DNA of 64,000 nucleotides from Typhlomys cinereus (Eukaryota; Chordata; Mammalia; Rodentia; Platacanthomyidae): positions 1,927,844 to 1,991,843 of the forward strand of contig JALPQD010000207.1 in the NCBI GenBank assembly GCA_023101885.1. Direction: 5' to 3'. The position numbers were made by a program, and so were the translations under genes. This document shows positions 1 through 12,320 of this stretch, piece by piece. Within the stretch, counting starts at the first letter, position 1; every line of letters starts with the position of its first letter. The notes beneath the pieces were generated by a model. It was not told the origin of the DNA, did not search any database, and saw only the letters and a program-made list of their open reading frames with translations.

Positions 1-80
1 TATGTGTTCAGGCATGCATGTGTATGTGTTCGGGGATGCATGTGTATGTGCGCAGGCATGCATGTGCATGTGTGCATCGC
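1..80. repeat. 22-bp minisatellite, cut by the window start
   Basis: Three 22-bp units lie at 1-22, 23-44 and 45-66, each of the form TATGTG....GGATGCATGTG with a few substitutions. A partial unit follows. The array begins at the first base of the window, so its full length is unknown. Confidence 0.85.
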
Positions 81-855
81 TTGGAACACCCCTGAGGCCT
101 GGAAGAAAGATGTGACACTTAACCTCTTTTCCAGTTGTCAGTTTCGAAGAATTTACTTATGGAGACTCCCAAGTGTCTAGATTCCAAGAATTTGACTCAT
201 TTCTGTTTCTAAGAACCTCAAGAAATGGGTTTGACTTGTGTGGGTGGAAGGAGGTGTTACGCCTGATTACAGGGTGTTCAGACGATCCCTGGACGGGTTG
301 GCTGGATGGAGAAGATGCTCTGTCCTGACCACTGTGGTCCCTTTGCTTTCCATCGTCCACACCCCTCGGGAAAACATGATCAGGAAGGCCCGTCAGACAG
401 ACGGCTTGTGGTGGAAGTTAAGAGTGCTCGTTTGGATGCACAGTTGTGAGGGCCATAAGGGGCGCCCTAACCTTTCAGGATGTGACGTGCACTCGACCAT
501 GTCACTTGATTGGATGCTGAGCAAATAGCTCAGTTTCCTGCTGTCCCTGCAGCTGGCCTGGCCTTCGGCTCTCGGCCTCTTTTTCCTTCTGATGATAGGA
601 TTAATTCTTGAAGGCTCGAAAGAATTAAACAAGAAAAAAAAGCATCTCCCTTGACATGCTGCTATCCTTGTGTGATTTTATTTTACCTTAAGAATAATCT
701 TCAGTTGATAATTAATGATTGTATTAATTTGGGGGCATAGCATGCATACATACATTGTGAAAACGATGACATCAGACTCATTAACATGTCACTCATCTCA
801 TGTCTTTATCATTTTCTTAAGGCAAAACATTTACAATCTGCTCTTTTTAAAAAAT
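81..855. other. Intronic DNA, nothing recognised
   Basis: The short open frames on both strands have no family resemblance, and I recognise no repeat. Confidence 0.5.
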
Positions 856-857
856 AT

Positions 858-970
858 ATGCTTAACTGGGTGTAGGAGTTCATGCCTGTAAGGTTCAGGG
901 AGGAAATTTGGGAGTTTGAGACCAGGACATGGCAGGGCATTACATCAAACAAAAGAAAAAAAAAAGTAAT
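858..970 (+). repeat. Degenerate B1-like SINE
   Basis: The order matches B1/7SL-derived SINEs: a GGGTG(T)AG start, ATGCCTGTAA, GGGAGTTTGAGACCAG and then an A-rich tail. It is much diverged and internally shortened. Confidence 0.5.
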
Positions 971-1454
971 GTATTCTCAGGGATTCTTTTTCTCTTTACA
1001 TATTGCCACATAAATACATACTTATTATTGTTAGAACATAAAGGGAACATTTGCTCTCTAAATGATTTTCCTGATGCTGTTTTTGAACTGACATCTCCGA
1101 TAGCATCATACATTAATGTTAATATAGTAGTTTTTTGTTTTGTAGTGCACCATGATTTATTCAGCTAGTCTATTGTTTCTACTACTTCATGGTGACGAAC
1201 TGTGCTGATTTAAATGTGCAGGTACATATTACTTTGTATGTCTGGGCAAATATCCCTTTAAAATAAAATTGGAGGAGGATAATTGCTGGATGAAACAATA
1301 TATACTTTACAAATTTTAATAGATTTTGTTAGACTATAAAATGTGTTAACACACATACACACAAGAGTGAGGTGGAGGTGTACAAGATGTAATAGTCTAG
1401 TTACCTTATAGCTAAGGACCTAAAGATGCAAAGTGATGTATCTGCGGAGGAAGA

Positions 1455-1565
1455 AAGTTAGGCACGTAGCACAGACCTGTCATCCCAGCAGTTGGGAAAC
1501 TGAGGCAGGAAGATGATGATTGAGAAGCCAGCCCATGTTACATCGTGGGAAGGCATCACACAATT
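1455..1565 (+). repeat. Degenerate B1-like SINE
   Basis: GACCTGTCATCCCAGCAGTTGGGAAACTGAGGCAGGAAGAT resembles the B1 core (shown here only in part: ATCCCAGCA and CTGAGGCAGGAAGAT). It is old and lacks a clear tail. Confidence 0.55.
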
Positions 1566-2740
1566 AAGGGGTGGTGATTTTGGAGGAAGAGAGAATGAGA
1601 ATTAAGATATGTTGTACATTCCTGTCTCCTGTCTCCTGAGATCTTTGTAGGGACTGGGAAAACGGTCTTGTATGTTGGCCTCTGATCTCTCCCCTCTATC
1701 CTGGGCTGCAGTTCTTTCTCAACAGATCACTCGGGTAGATTTTAGTCAGTTGATTAGGTATTCGTAACAGCTCTTTCAGAGACGGACATCAGACAGACAT
1801 GCTGGGATTCCTCATACAGCTAGTGCTCTGCCTGTATAGGCTAAATACCTTGGAGGAGGAGCTCACTGAATTTACAGTTCTGGGCTCTGGCCTTTGGTGC
1901 GTCTGTGCTGTGGTTCTGGCAGTGGACAGGGTGCTGCAGACGAGCTACTTTTGTGTGGTCACACGGTGTCAGGAGTGCAGACACTCACTTGGTTCTTTTT
2001 CTAGAGCGTGAGGGCAGTGGCGTGAGGGTGCCTGGCAGCACACGGCTGCTCAGACATTCACTTGGTGCGATGGCTCTGTGAACCAGTCCAGCTGTCTGTC
2101 CTTCCCACTGCATTCTCTCTTGGGGCCTGATGTGCTGCCTTTGGGTTGACCTGATACTGGAGAGGCTGTATTTTGGGAGGTGTAGTTGAGGGACCAACGG
2201 TTAGGACCCTGCATGGGGCACTGCCCTGATAGGTAGCTGGGATCAGAGGCTGCGTGTGCTCCTGAGGCAGCTGGGTGGGTCCTTGGATCCTGGCTGGTTC
2301 CTCCTTGGTTGGCATCATCAGCACAGGCACCAGCTGTGCTTCAGGCGTGTCCTATCTAGTGGGCAGATAGGATCTCAGTCTCTGGTGCTTTCCAGTAGGT
2401 AAGGGAGAGATCGCCAGCAGCCAGATAAGCAAGAACACATTTCAGATAGTGATAAAAAGGGTCAGGGAAATGCTGTGGCTGCTGTCAGAGAGGGACCCCT
2501 TTCTCCAGAGGCCCTTTGAGGAAGGTGACATTTGTGTGGATGTGACTAACCCAGAGCTTCCAGTAGAGGTTTGTGGATGAGCTTGGTGAGGTTGTGGATT
2601 TGAGGGGGGCAGCAGTGGGAAATCAAGCTTGGCTTTTCCTCAGTGGGTGGATGAGGTATCTTAAGCCCGCAAGGTTTTACTGATTTACCAAGCGCTGGGC
2701 GAGTTAGTTCTGATCAGCACTAAGGGGAGGAAGCCTAAGT
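1566..2740. other. Intronic DNA, nothing recognised
   Basis: There are three short open frames (about 70-90 codons) with no recognisable protein and no clear repeat. Confidence 0.45.
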
Positions 2741-2744
2741 AATG

Positions 2745-2990
2745 ACAATTATAATGGCCGTATCTAATGGGCTTTCAGTGTTATGCCTCAACCCATTCTA
2801 ATCTCTCCCTGGTTAGCACGTTCCATCCCCACAAAACCATTTCTTCATATCACTGAACAGCTTTCTCCTCCAGATGAGGACTCAGAGCTGGCCAAAGTCA
2901 CGCAACTGTGAGCAGAGCTGAGATTTAAAATGATGGGGTCCGGGCTCAGGACTTGGAGCTGCTGACCTGTGATTCTTTTGCCTCAAGGCA
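2745..2990 (+). repeat. MIR SINE
   Basis: Successive blocks match the MIR consensus order: CAAGCGCTGGGCGAGT-like, the ACAATTATAATGG region, then CCAGATGAGGACTCAGAG, AAAGTCACGCAACTG and GCAGAGCTGAGATTT. This is an ancient mammalian repeat. Confidence 0.7.
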
Positions 2991-3244
2991 TCTATTTACC
3001 CCGCTTCCCCAGTGGGGGAGCAAAGGCTCCTCTGTTCTAAAGGGCCACAGAAATGTTCATGGTGGTTGCTTCCCCCCCCCATCATTAAGAAAAAGAGACT
3101 CAGATGACAGATCAGTTTAAGAATCGGGTCACCAAATGTTAATGAGCTCATTCATGCATAATCATTTGGAGAAAAAGATTAGTGGTGCCCATTCTCTGGG
3201 GCTGGATTCCTTACAGGAGGTAAATCATAGTTGGATCCTGTCAC

Positions 3245-3475
3245 ATTCTTGTATATTGTTGTTTTAAGGATTTTTTAACATCATTCATTCATTCATTCAT
3301 TCATTCATTCTCCGTGTGTGTTTGTATTGATGTTCATGCTAGTGTGAGGAGGTCTAGGGACAACTTGCAGGAATCAGTTCCCTCCTTTCACCACTTGAGT
3401 TCTGGGGTTCACAGTCCAGGTCATCGGGCTTGAGGGCCGATGCCTGACAGAGGAGCCCTCGTGCCGCCCTCCTTC
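3245..3475 (-). repeat. Old B2/B3-like SINE with a (TCAT)n run
   Basis: Reverse-strand tail DNA, including a (TCAT)n microsatellite at 3281-3310, is followed by AACTTGCAGGAATCAGTTC and GTCATCGGGCTTGAGGG-type blocks typical of rodent B2/B3 copies in reverse. Confidence 0.6.
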
Positions 3476-3764
3476 CACTTCTTAAATTAAAGCACTCGTA
3501 TTGGAGCAGTTGAGAGAGTCGTCAACACTGCTTTACCACTGTAATGATCCCCTCACAAGTTTCATAATGATTCACCTGTTACAGGACTTTGTCTCTATTT
3601 TCAGAGAATGATGCCGCTTGGCTTACAAGACAGTTTTCAGTCTTCTTCATGTCGGTCAGTGTTTTGAAAAAGTCTTAATATACATAATCTCATGCTGCTA
3701 CATACAGGTGCTATAAAAACCCACTATAAAGTCAGATTTTTATAGTAGATTCCTCTGAGTTTGT

Positions 3765-4200
3765 TGTCTTTGTATTGCTGTGACCCGGATGCATCGTGGC
3801 AGAAATGACTTGGGTGCACTGTCAGATGATTTCAGTCCATCACAGCGGGGCAAGCAGGGCAGCCAGCGTTCATGGTGTGGCCTGTGTCACAGGCTCCCGT
3901 GTCATGGGGAACCAGAGAGTAGGTTTTCCCTTTCCCATCTCTAAAGACTCCACAACCTCCCAAAATTTCACCTCTGGTTGGAGAAAAGTTAGTTTCCAAG
4001 CATGAGCCTGGGGGGTGGGGAGACATGAGGGTTTCAGGCCACAGCACCCACCCTACTTGCTGGCATGTGTGTACCCCCGTGCCCTGGCTTTCCACAGGTT
4101 CATTCCAACAGGACACGAAGAAGGGCAGCAAAGGGTCTTGCCCAGTGTTTCTGTGACTGCTGGTGACACTGCATGGCCAGGGACAGAGGCAAAGCTAATT
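3765..4200 (-). repeat. Diverged LTR-like rodent repeat
   Basis: TTTGTATTGCTGTGACCC, followed by ATTTCAGTCCATCACAG, matches in reverse the end of the rodent repeat also seen at 63487 and 11500. It is strongly diverged, so class and limits are uncertain. Confidence 0.35.
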
Positions 4201-4255
4201 AAATCGCAGCTCTTCAACCGCATCCTATCCTACCCCTTAGTAGCTTGCCCTTTTT

Positions 4256-4268
4256 TTTAATGTTTTGC

Positions 4269-4316
<48 letters not shown>

Positions 4317-4526
4317 CAGAGGGCACTGTGTGTCCCTGTGGAGGTCCAAGGGTGACCTCAGGAATCATCCTGGATTGCTTCTACCCCTTTTCAGCTTTGC
4401 TCTGGAGTTTCCCAGACTCGGCCTTCCAGAGCCCAAGGTGCGGCCACCACCATTTCCACCAGGTTCTGAGCTCAAGTCCTTGTGCAGGTGAGACAGTCAT
4501 GATCCTGAGCCATCTCTCCAGCCCAC
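4256..4526 (-). repeat. B2-like tRNA-derived SINE with (GT)n tail
   Basis: In reverse it reads from a tRNA-like head (GGGCTGGAGAGATGGCTCAG) to a TG/CA-rich tail at 4270-4314. Imperfect target-site duplications flank it: CTTGCCCTTTTT at 4244-4255 and CTTGCTCTTCTT at 4527-4538. The body follows the AGGTCCAAGGGTGAC...ATCCTGGATTGCTTCTAC subfamily. Confidence 0.85.
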
Positions 4527-4539
4527 CTTGCTCTTCTTA

Positions 4540-6180
4540 AAAAGAAAATCTATGGAAAGATTTTTGTTTTGTTTTGTTTTGGTAAGGTTAGTATAGCAGG
4601 GGCCATTGACTTACTGTAAATCTTAATATAGTTTTTAAAAATTGTTCTGCAGTGTTTTATTTCAGTTTTCAGGTGTGACTCTAAGGTCCAGAGGAAGTGC
4701 CAGGTAACTTCTTCCGTGGTTTCATTTCTCTTTCAGTTTCTGCTGATAGAGAGCTCAGCCCTGGGGAGACAGCGAGGGTATTGGATACTCTGCATTGGGA
4801 GGAACCAAAGTCTCCGGCTGAACCGCCTCCAGTGAAAGCGGCACCCGGCCATAGGGAAGCCTGAAGCTAGTGGTTCTCTGCTCGTGGAGTTACTGGGGCT
4901 TCCTCCTGCTGTGGTTGTCCCCATGGCTACTGAGCGGAAAGAAAGGCTCTCAGTGTCCTAGGCCAGCCCTGGCCCTCAGAGAGACAGACTGCCCGGCCCC
5001 CCGCCCTTCAGATGGGAAGTAGGAATAAGAAGTTAAAAGGGTGCAGACCCATGGGTGGAAGGCAGCAGGCGGCTGGTTCTTGCACCTTTCTTTCCCTTCA
5101 GGGGATAGCAGGAGTTTTTCATTTAGCCCTATGTCTTCTGCCTAAAACTTAGCGACCATACGCTCGGGGAAACCATCAGTAGCAATGGTTGCTTTTGCAG
5201 ACTAGTCCTACTTTTAAAAAAAAAAAAAAGCTCGTACCTATGGGGGTCTTCTCTAGATTTCATCCTCATCCCCACTATGGGACTAGGGAATTTTTATGTG
5301 AATAAAAGTAACAAATGGGATCTTATGAAAGTTGCAGTTCTGAGGCATTCATCTCATAACTCAGGAAATTTCCACGACTCTCCTGCAGTTTCTAGACTTT
5401 GCAGGTCACCACCTCTGTGACCCTTCTAAGTTGACATTGGTGAGGCTGGGACTCAGTCATACCTTTGCTTGTTTTCTATGGATTTGTCACCAAGTGTCAG
5501 TTTACATGTCTGTGTCTCAGGCTTTGGGAAAGTCGGTGCCTTAATCTCAGGAGAGGCTGCATGGATTGTAGTTTATGTTTCTGATACTTACACTCCTTAA
5601 CCTGTATTCTTGGGACCCTGCATGGGGCTTTGACCCTCTCCTTAAATAGCCCATGCCTCTGACAACATAGTCTCATGCGGCTACCCGTCTACCCACGCCC
5701 TTCCAGTGCCTGGGTGTTGTTTGTTGTTCTAAGGGCTCTGGTGCCTTTGTTTCTCTGAGCCCTGCCTGCGTCCTTCTCTGTGGGCACGAGGGCAGCACTG
5801 GCCCTGGGTAGGCATGCTAAGATTTGCTTGCTGTCCACCTGAAAGGGAAGCTGGGTGTGGGGGCAGGGAAGCTGAGTCAGCAAGTGCTGCTGGCGGAGGG
5901 TCAGCAGTAGCAAGGAAAGATAACACATCATTAGTCATGTTGACAGAAGCATGTTTCCTCCCCTCCTTGCCTCTTAGCCAAGGTGTTAATGAGGAGTAAA
6001 ATGGCCGAAAGGCAGGAAGTGCTTCCTAAGCCAAGGTCTGTCCAGCCCACTCTCTGGAAATCTGCCCTAGCTCCGGGAAGAGTTGAGAAAAACCACTGTT
6101 ACATTTTTAAGGTGCCTTAGTGGCTCTGTACTGCTGGAAACATTCTAGGTGTGTGCAGACAGATTTGTTTGGTCCATAGG
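4540..6180. other. Intronic DNA, nothing recognised
   Basis: This is unique-looking sequence with a short poly(A) run near 5215. The short opposing open frames show no protein family. Confidence 0.45.
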
Positions 6181-6184
6181 GATT

Positions 6185-6375
6185 TTTAAAAAGTATTTTA
6201 AAAAGTGAGAGGTGGGGCACGCATGCACCTTGTAGGCTTCTGGAGGTGAGTTCATTCAGGTCGATGGGCTTGTAAGCAGGTGCCTTACCCGCTGAGCTAT
6301 CTTGCCGTCTCCCAAGATTTTATATATGTATATGCATGTATATGCGTGTATATGTGTATGTGTATATATTTTGCT
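6185..6375 (-). repeat. Old B3-like SINE fragment and TATG-rich simple repeat
   Basis: TTACCCGCTGAGCTATCTTGCC is the reversed tRNA-like head of a rodent SINE. The upstream part matches a diverged B3 body. A (TATATG)n-like run lies at 6320-6370. Confidence 0.55.
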
Positions 6376-6379
6376 GGGA

Positions 6380-8840
6380 AAAGGTGAGGCCTAAGGCCCC
6401 ATCTGCCACACCCCAAAGTGATACTTTCCCACGCAGTATATTACTTTGGCAGATCTAACGAGATGGTGACCTTCAGATCTTCATGCAGCTAAGTGCATTG
6501 GTAGTTTGCAGTATACTTGAGTTACCAGGCCATGCGTGAGGATTCAAGAGCGCACAGCCCCTGCCTTCAAGTGTCTGGAGTTCAGCAGTGGAATCAGACA
6601 CCAAGGCAGGTCTGTTGGAAGGAGGCCTAGTTTGTGGAGTCAGCAGCAAACTTCCTGGAGAGCCAGAGCGACCCAGCCCAAGACAGGGGACGCACAGTCA
6701 AGGATTAGAGTCATATGTTGTTTAGAGAGGGTCGGAGTCCCAGCATAGGTAGTGCAGAATAGAGCTGACGGAGTCTGGCTCTCATTTTGTGGGTGAATGT
6801 GTGTCTTATCAGGCGTAAGTTGAAAGAATTCATTCCCAAGGCCGCCTGTATGTAGATGGATGCGAGAGGAAGGACCCAGATGGCAGTGTTTATCAGAATT
6901 TGGACAGATTGAAACAGAGTCCAATGGATGGGCAGAGTGTTTCTGTAACATCTAAGTTCTCAGATGGCATGTGTGCCGCGCCCGGGCTCTGAGGAAAGTG
7001 GCAGGATACGCGTGGACCATAACAGATCAAGGTTGGTTTTCTCAGGGCACAGCGGCTGTCTGGAGAGGGATGGAGGCTGAGCACAGACGCTTCTGGAGTG
7101 GTGAGCGCGGGAGAGATGGGTTTGTAGAGGTTCGCTTGAACTTTTGGTGGTGCCATTCTTCCCCATTTCTTGTTTTCTTTGGCGTGCTCAACCATCCAGT
7201 CTTAAGATGGAGAAAGGCGATTTGGGTGCCAGGTCTATCCACCTATCAAGCGATGGCAGGGGAAGAAGCTGAATCGGGGATTCTGATGAAAGGATTTGGG
7301 GTGTTTTATCCGCGCTCCAGTAGAAACAAGTGGTCAGAGTGTGCGGCACACATGAAGGTAGATGAGGCCGAGGTCAGTTTGTGAAAGGGAAGCAGCCGTG
7401 GGCGAGGCCAAGGGGGGACTCAGGGAGGTGGCAGGGAGCAGTGGGGGGGAGGGGAGAAGGAGAGGGGGTGCTGACCCTCAGAAGCCCCAGCATGGCTGTG
7501 TTGGCGTGGTGCGTGGGTCAGGCTCTGTCTTGAACCACAACATCAAATGCCCAGGAAGGACAAGGTGGGCACATTAGAGGACGGGAAGGCCCAAGGGAGT
7601 GGTAGGCAGATCTGTGCAGACACAAGAGCCCCTTCTGCGGGGGTCAGTCGGCTTCCACCTGCGCTGCCTCGCCTGGTGGGAACGACACTTGTCGCTTCTG
7701 CTTCTCCGTGCTTTGTCCCCCTCCTGGGAATCCATTTTGTGTGAAAATCCATTTTAAGTGTTCAGCGCTTTAAAAAAAATGGACACTTACTGAGTAATTC
7801 GAAGCGGGCGCTGTGGTCTGTAGGATCAAGTGAGTAGGTTGGGGTTACAGTGTGGCCCTTCCCACCGCCCATCTGGAGATGCCTCCACTGTCCTGGGGCT
7901 GGGGCAGGGGGTGAAGTGGGAGGCGCTTGTGAGTCAGGTGCTAGAGTCTGGACCATCTTACCCCTTCTGCTCCTCTCATCTGGCTTGGAGGTTCTAAAGA
8001 TAAAGAACTAAGTCAGTAGCTAATTAGTTTTTCAGTGGGCGCTAATAGGCGGCGATGGTAATCTGAAGCCCGAGGCTCAAGGGAGCTGCGGGCTGGACGA
8101 GCAGCTTGTTAGCTCCTTCTGAGTCCTCCCCGCCTTCCTCCCTCCCATGCACTACACCCCTCTTTGGTTCTCCAAGCCATTCTCGATTCCCACTTCCTCT
8201 TTTGCTTATTTATCTCATTTTTCTCCCCTTGCCATTTTTTTCCCTTTTCTTCATCCTGCTCTGTCTCTGATTTATTTTCTTGCCAGAGTTCAAGTCAGTT
8301 GATTAAAGTAATATGCAAGGCAAACATTTTTTTTTATGATTCAGTAAATTTTATCTTCTATTCTTTTAGTATTCAAGCTCAGTGAATTGTGTCAGGTCTG
8401 ATTACACAGTAATGATTTTTTTAAACTAGCAGATAAAAGGCACATATTTACACATTTGAATAGATGTTTTTCCCATCAAGCTAGTTACTCTGTGATTTTA
8501 TTCAAATTTCAGAATACCTTTGACAATCATTGGACTTGTTCTCATGCCACCTACACTTGTGCGTGCAAGTCCTTGTGTGTTCAATGGGTGGCAAAAATTA
8601 AATCAGGACTAGAGTTCTGGGTCAGCTTGGATTATTGTAGTTTTGTGTGAAATGAGATCTGACGATGAAGCAACGGCACATCACCTGTTGTTCTCGTACG
8701 GGTGATGCAGGGTCTGTGCTGACGAGGTGGTGCTGGGACATCCAAATATGATGGCCTCCTCTGTGGAGCATGCCACTCACTCCTGCATTTTCACATGCGG
8801 CTTTTGCAAATGTGCTTCCAGAAGTGAAGCGTTTATTAAG
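6380..8840. other. Mostly unique intronic DNA
   Basis: No repeats are recognised. The open frames at 6971-7384 (+) and elsewhere have no recognisable domains. The block includes a G-rich tract and a homeodomain-motif cluster, listed separately. Confidence 0.45.
7410..7469 (+). other. Potential G-quadruplex tract
   Basis: Successive G runs (GGGGGG, GGG, GGG, seven Gs, GGGG, GGGGG) are separated by short loops. The part from the GGG at 7434 to the GGGG at 7451 fits the G3+N1-7 pattern on the + strand, which is also the sense strand of LRRC1 pre-mRNA. Confidence 0.55.
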
Positions 8841-8848
8841 GGGTTGGT

Positions 8849-9258
8849 TGTCCTAGTTAGTCACAGGTGTCAACTTGAAAGTTGAGGGTTTGAGCTCTGG
8901 GCACATTTGTAGAGAATTAGTGGTTGAGTTCTCCTGCAGGAGATTGTCTAGCTGATGGGGAAGACCCAGGTGGGTGGGATTAGGCCCAAGAATAAAATAC
9001 AGAGAGTTGAGAGAGTTGGCATCCTTGTGTACACTTGGCCAAATACGCTGGTCTGGCAAGTAAGCATCGTCTCTCTCTCTCAGCCTTTATGTAGAGATGG
9101 TGTGGCCAGTTCCCTCGGCTTGGTGTTGGCGCATGCTCTCTCGGCAAGCTGGACTAGATTGTAACCAGACTATCATAAGGAAATAAACCCCTTGTTCCCT
9201 TAAGCTGTTTGATAGTGATTTGTCAGCAACCATGCAGGTGAACTGCAACAGCGGTTAA
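8849..9258 (+). repeat. LTR-like rodent repeat, copy A
   Basis: It begins TGTCCTAGTTAG and contains an AATAAA signal in AAATAAACCCCTTG, then CCCTTAAGCTGTTTGATAG, close to its end at CAGCAACCATGCAGGTGAAC. The same family appears in reverse at 12797, 30510 and 63885. The TG start, internal polyadenylation signal and length of about 0.4 kb suggest a solo LTR of the MaLR type. The family name is not certain. Confidence 0.6.
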
Positions 9259-9259
9259 C

Positions 9260-10765
9260 CAGTTAAGCTTTCCCATGAACAAAGATGGTTTAGTTAGTCT
9301 TCTGAGGTTCGTGCAATCTCTGTGACATTTGAGGTGTCGAAGTAGACGGCCTTTTCTGGGCCGTCAGCGGAAGCAAGGAATGAGACAAATGGGTTCCCTC
9401 AGTGACGTGCCTGGGGCTTGTGGCAGTGCGCTCGCTGAACACACGAGCTGGGCTCCTTGCCAGACCTCTTGTAGGTTTCTTCAGTCAAGAGCTGCTTTCC
9501 TGTGGCTCGTCAAAGTGGTTTATCAGAAGCACTTAAAGAAATGGATTCCAGAGTTTTGGGTGTAGTGAATCCAATCCATTGCACCTTATTTTGGTGGTTC
9601 TTGATGTTACTAAGTAAGTATAGTTTTAGCAAGGGCCCCAGGGGACCTTGCTGATGGTCCTGGAGCCACACTAGGAGAAACACTGCTGTCGGGCTTTGGT
9701 GTGGAGCACCTACCCTCCAGTGATTCATGGTCTGACCAAGTTACTTGACATTTCTGGCTTCAGGCTTGTTATTCTTCACAAGAGAGCAACGAGTCAAGCG
9801 CATTGCAAAGAATGCAGTGAATATAAAGTATTAGGCTCTGCTTTACTCATAGACTAGGTTGCCTATTATGGTTAGAAATATGGAATCCCTGTTCTGAACT
9901 TGACTCCAACCCCAAGGATAAGTTGCAAATGCTACGCTTTATTATCCTGCAGTGTCCAGAGCTGCGTGAGCCATATGGATAGGGACATGTTTGTTCTGTT
10001 TACCTCTGGTGGTTAAAAGATGACTTGTCATATTTTAATCCATAAGTCGACCATGTCATAGTTTGATATGTGAAATTTACTTTGCTTTCCCTACTTCGCC
10101 ATACAGTTTGCCTGCTTGCACACACAGAGGAGTGTGGCCCAAGGAGCTAGTCCCTGAAGCTTATCCTTCCAGATAATTGGAACGTGGTGACAGTTGATTG
10201 TAATGATGACCCAGGCCCAGGCACGTTCCTTTGGGACGGCCCCTTTGTCATGTTCACAGATAAATGAAGATGGGCTCACTGCTTGTAGACAAGTCGTCAT
10301 CTTAAACTTTTCGCTTTGGTCAATATGACCTTGATTTTCCTGGAAGATAGGCAAACCATTTTTTTAAATGTTTTATTTGCAGTTGATTTTAATGCCAGCA
10401 GTGAAAAACAGGACTTCAGCTTTGGCCCGTAGTGCTGTCAAAACAAAGTGCGCTGTATCCAGGATATGAGCAGGTTTAGCAAGTACCCAAGCATGTCGCA
10501 GCTTTAGTGTTCCTCTGTCCTTTGCAACATTTAGAGTGGAATAGCTCCGCATTCTTTTCTTGCTAATCATTTAAAATTTTAATGGGAAGTTTTGTTTTGA
10601 TAGCATGAGCTCTTTGGCAAATGCGCGAAGGTGTGTCTAGGGCATTGCCATTTTCAGAAGCTGCTTTTAGCGAAAGACACTGTGGTCCTCAGTGCTTTGC
10701 AGCAACTGGCCTCGTCCTTGGGAATTGCCAGCGTGTAAATGATGGGGCACATGTTATAGGAAGAC
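9260..10765. other. Intronic DNA, nothing recognised
   Basis: A weak MIR-like stretch may lie near 9730-9860. Otherwise the sequence looks unique and has no coding signal. Confidence 0.4.
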
Positions 10766-10769
10766 ATCT

Positions 10770-11067
10770 TTTTTCTGTGCATGCTTGTGTTTTGCACATG
10801 GGTGTGTATACATGTCTGTGTGGGCATGAATATATAACGGCATTTGAGTGTGTGTGCCTGAGGAGGAGGCCCAAGGGTGACATCAGGATCTTGTATTGCT
10901 CGACCTCCTCATTGCTTTGCTCTGGGGTTTCTCAGGCTTCACCTTCCAGGGCCAGACTTGCAGGCCTCTGTGTACCCACCTGGCATTTTTACATAGGCCC
11001 TGGGGATCTGAACGCAGGTCCTTTTCATTAAAGTGTTAAAGGCTTTAACCACTGAGCCGTCTCCATT
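10770..11067 (-). repeat. Diverged B2-like SINE
   Basis: In reverse it ends with a TGTGTG-rich tail. It contains CCCAAGGGTGACATCAGGAT, GGGGTTTCTCAGGC and CTGAACGCAGGTCCTT, and closes at AACCACTGAGCCGTCTCC, the reversed A-box head. It is older than the neighbouring copies. Confidence 0.75.
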
Positions 11068-11499
11068 TTTTTCTTTTTTGGTATGTTTCTTTCTTGACTT
11101 GGTAATTATATTCAGGATAATTCAGTCTTAGAACACATAATAAATGTTGGGTGTATGTTCTACAATCATTATACAGTAGTAAGTCTGTGGTAATACCTGA
11201 TAGAATCTACGGGCTCATTTTAGCTTTAGAATTGATCCCCTGTTGTTTTTCCCAGTAGGCTCCTGAATCTTATGAAAAAGAAACACAGGGAGAAAGAAAA
11301 GTGACTTAGCAGGAAGTGATGTGTGTCTGGTAACTGCAGAAACCAGAACAAAGCCTTTTCTATCTTTTAGGGCCACCAGAATTGAAGGAGAGCTAGGTTT
11401 GTCATCATTAACACAGGTTTATTATAATATGAATATTTTAGTAGTGTGGTCTTCATTCAAAATCGAAGTACTTTCTCATGTTCTCTGTGTGCTAGCTTT

Positions 11500-11625
11500 C
11501 CGTTGCTCGTAACTAAGATATTCAACTTAAAGGAAAAAACTGTTTTACAGTTTCAGAGGTGCAGTCCATGGTCCTGTCTCCCCCCTACTCCCCATTAGCC
11601 TCTGACGATGTAACAGAGTGTGAGG
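11500..11625 (-). repeat. Fragment of an LTR-like rodent repeat
   Basis: TCCGTTGCTCGTAACTAAG followed by ACAGTTTCAGAGGTGCAGTCC is the reversed end of a widespread rodent repeat. Only about 0.1 kb remains before the adjoining SINE. Confidence 0.45.
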
Positions 11626-11626
11626 C

Positions 11627-11995
11627 AGGGCTGGGGAGATGGTTCAGTGCTCAGAGCACTTGCTCTGCAGGCAAAAGGTTCAGATCCTTATCATCCTGTG
11701 TGCAATGCTGAGTAGATGTGGTGACCTGTAATCCTAGCCTCGGAAGGCAGAGACTGAAAATCCCAGAGCAAGCTGGCCTGCCAGATTCATCCTGGTGGTA
11801 AGCTTTGGGTTTATTAGAGACAAGCCTCAAACGAATAAGATGGAAGAACAAACAAGGGTAATTACCAATGTCGACAACTGAGTCTCCACATGCTCACTCA
11901 CACACGCGCATGCGTACTTGTACATACCTGTGTGACCACTCATAGAACACACCTGCACGTGCCCCTATACACATACACAAGGAAAGGGAAAGAGA
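11627..11995 (+). repeat. Old B2-like SINE
   Basis: GGGCTGGGGAGATGGTTCAG at the start is the tRNA-like head with an A box. It continues through CAAAAGGTTCAGATCC to a CA-rich tail with A-rich end. Its body differs from the two young subfamilies and resembles older B2/B3. Confidence 0.75.
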
Positions 11996-12249
11996 AGTCT
12001 GCAGAGCAGAGTAAAATTTCTCAGTTCATGACAGGAGAGGAAGAGTGAGGGCTGTCATCGACTCGTTCCCTTCAAAGGCCATCTCACTTCCCCACCCCTT
12101 AAAGTTCCCACCTTGTCCTCAAATGAACTTTCTATAGAAATCTAGTTCCTTTCTTGATTAAAAATATTTTGACATTCACTTAAGTCTAAGAAGATAGCTA
12201 GACTTTTAAAAAAGGGCTTTGGCTTTTATGTTAAAGAAATTCATTTGAT

Positions 12250-12268
12250 TATTTATTATTTATTCAAT

Positions 12269-12320
<52 letters not shown>

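Noticed and set aside
3281..3310. CRISPR-like regular repeats (also the GATA array and the minisatellites)
   Set aside because: The units are adjacent with no spacers, and the genome is eukaryotic.
4265..4540. Cys-Val repeat frames at many GT tracts (also 12245, 17196, 19000, 31244, 47693)
   Set aside because: These are translations of (GT)n microsatellites in SINE tails.
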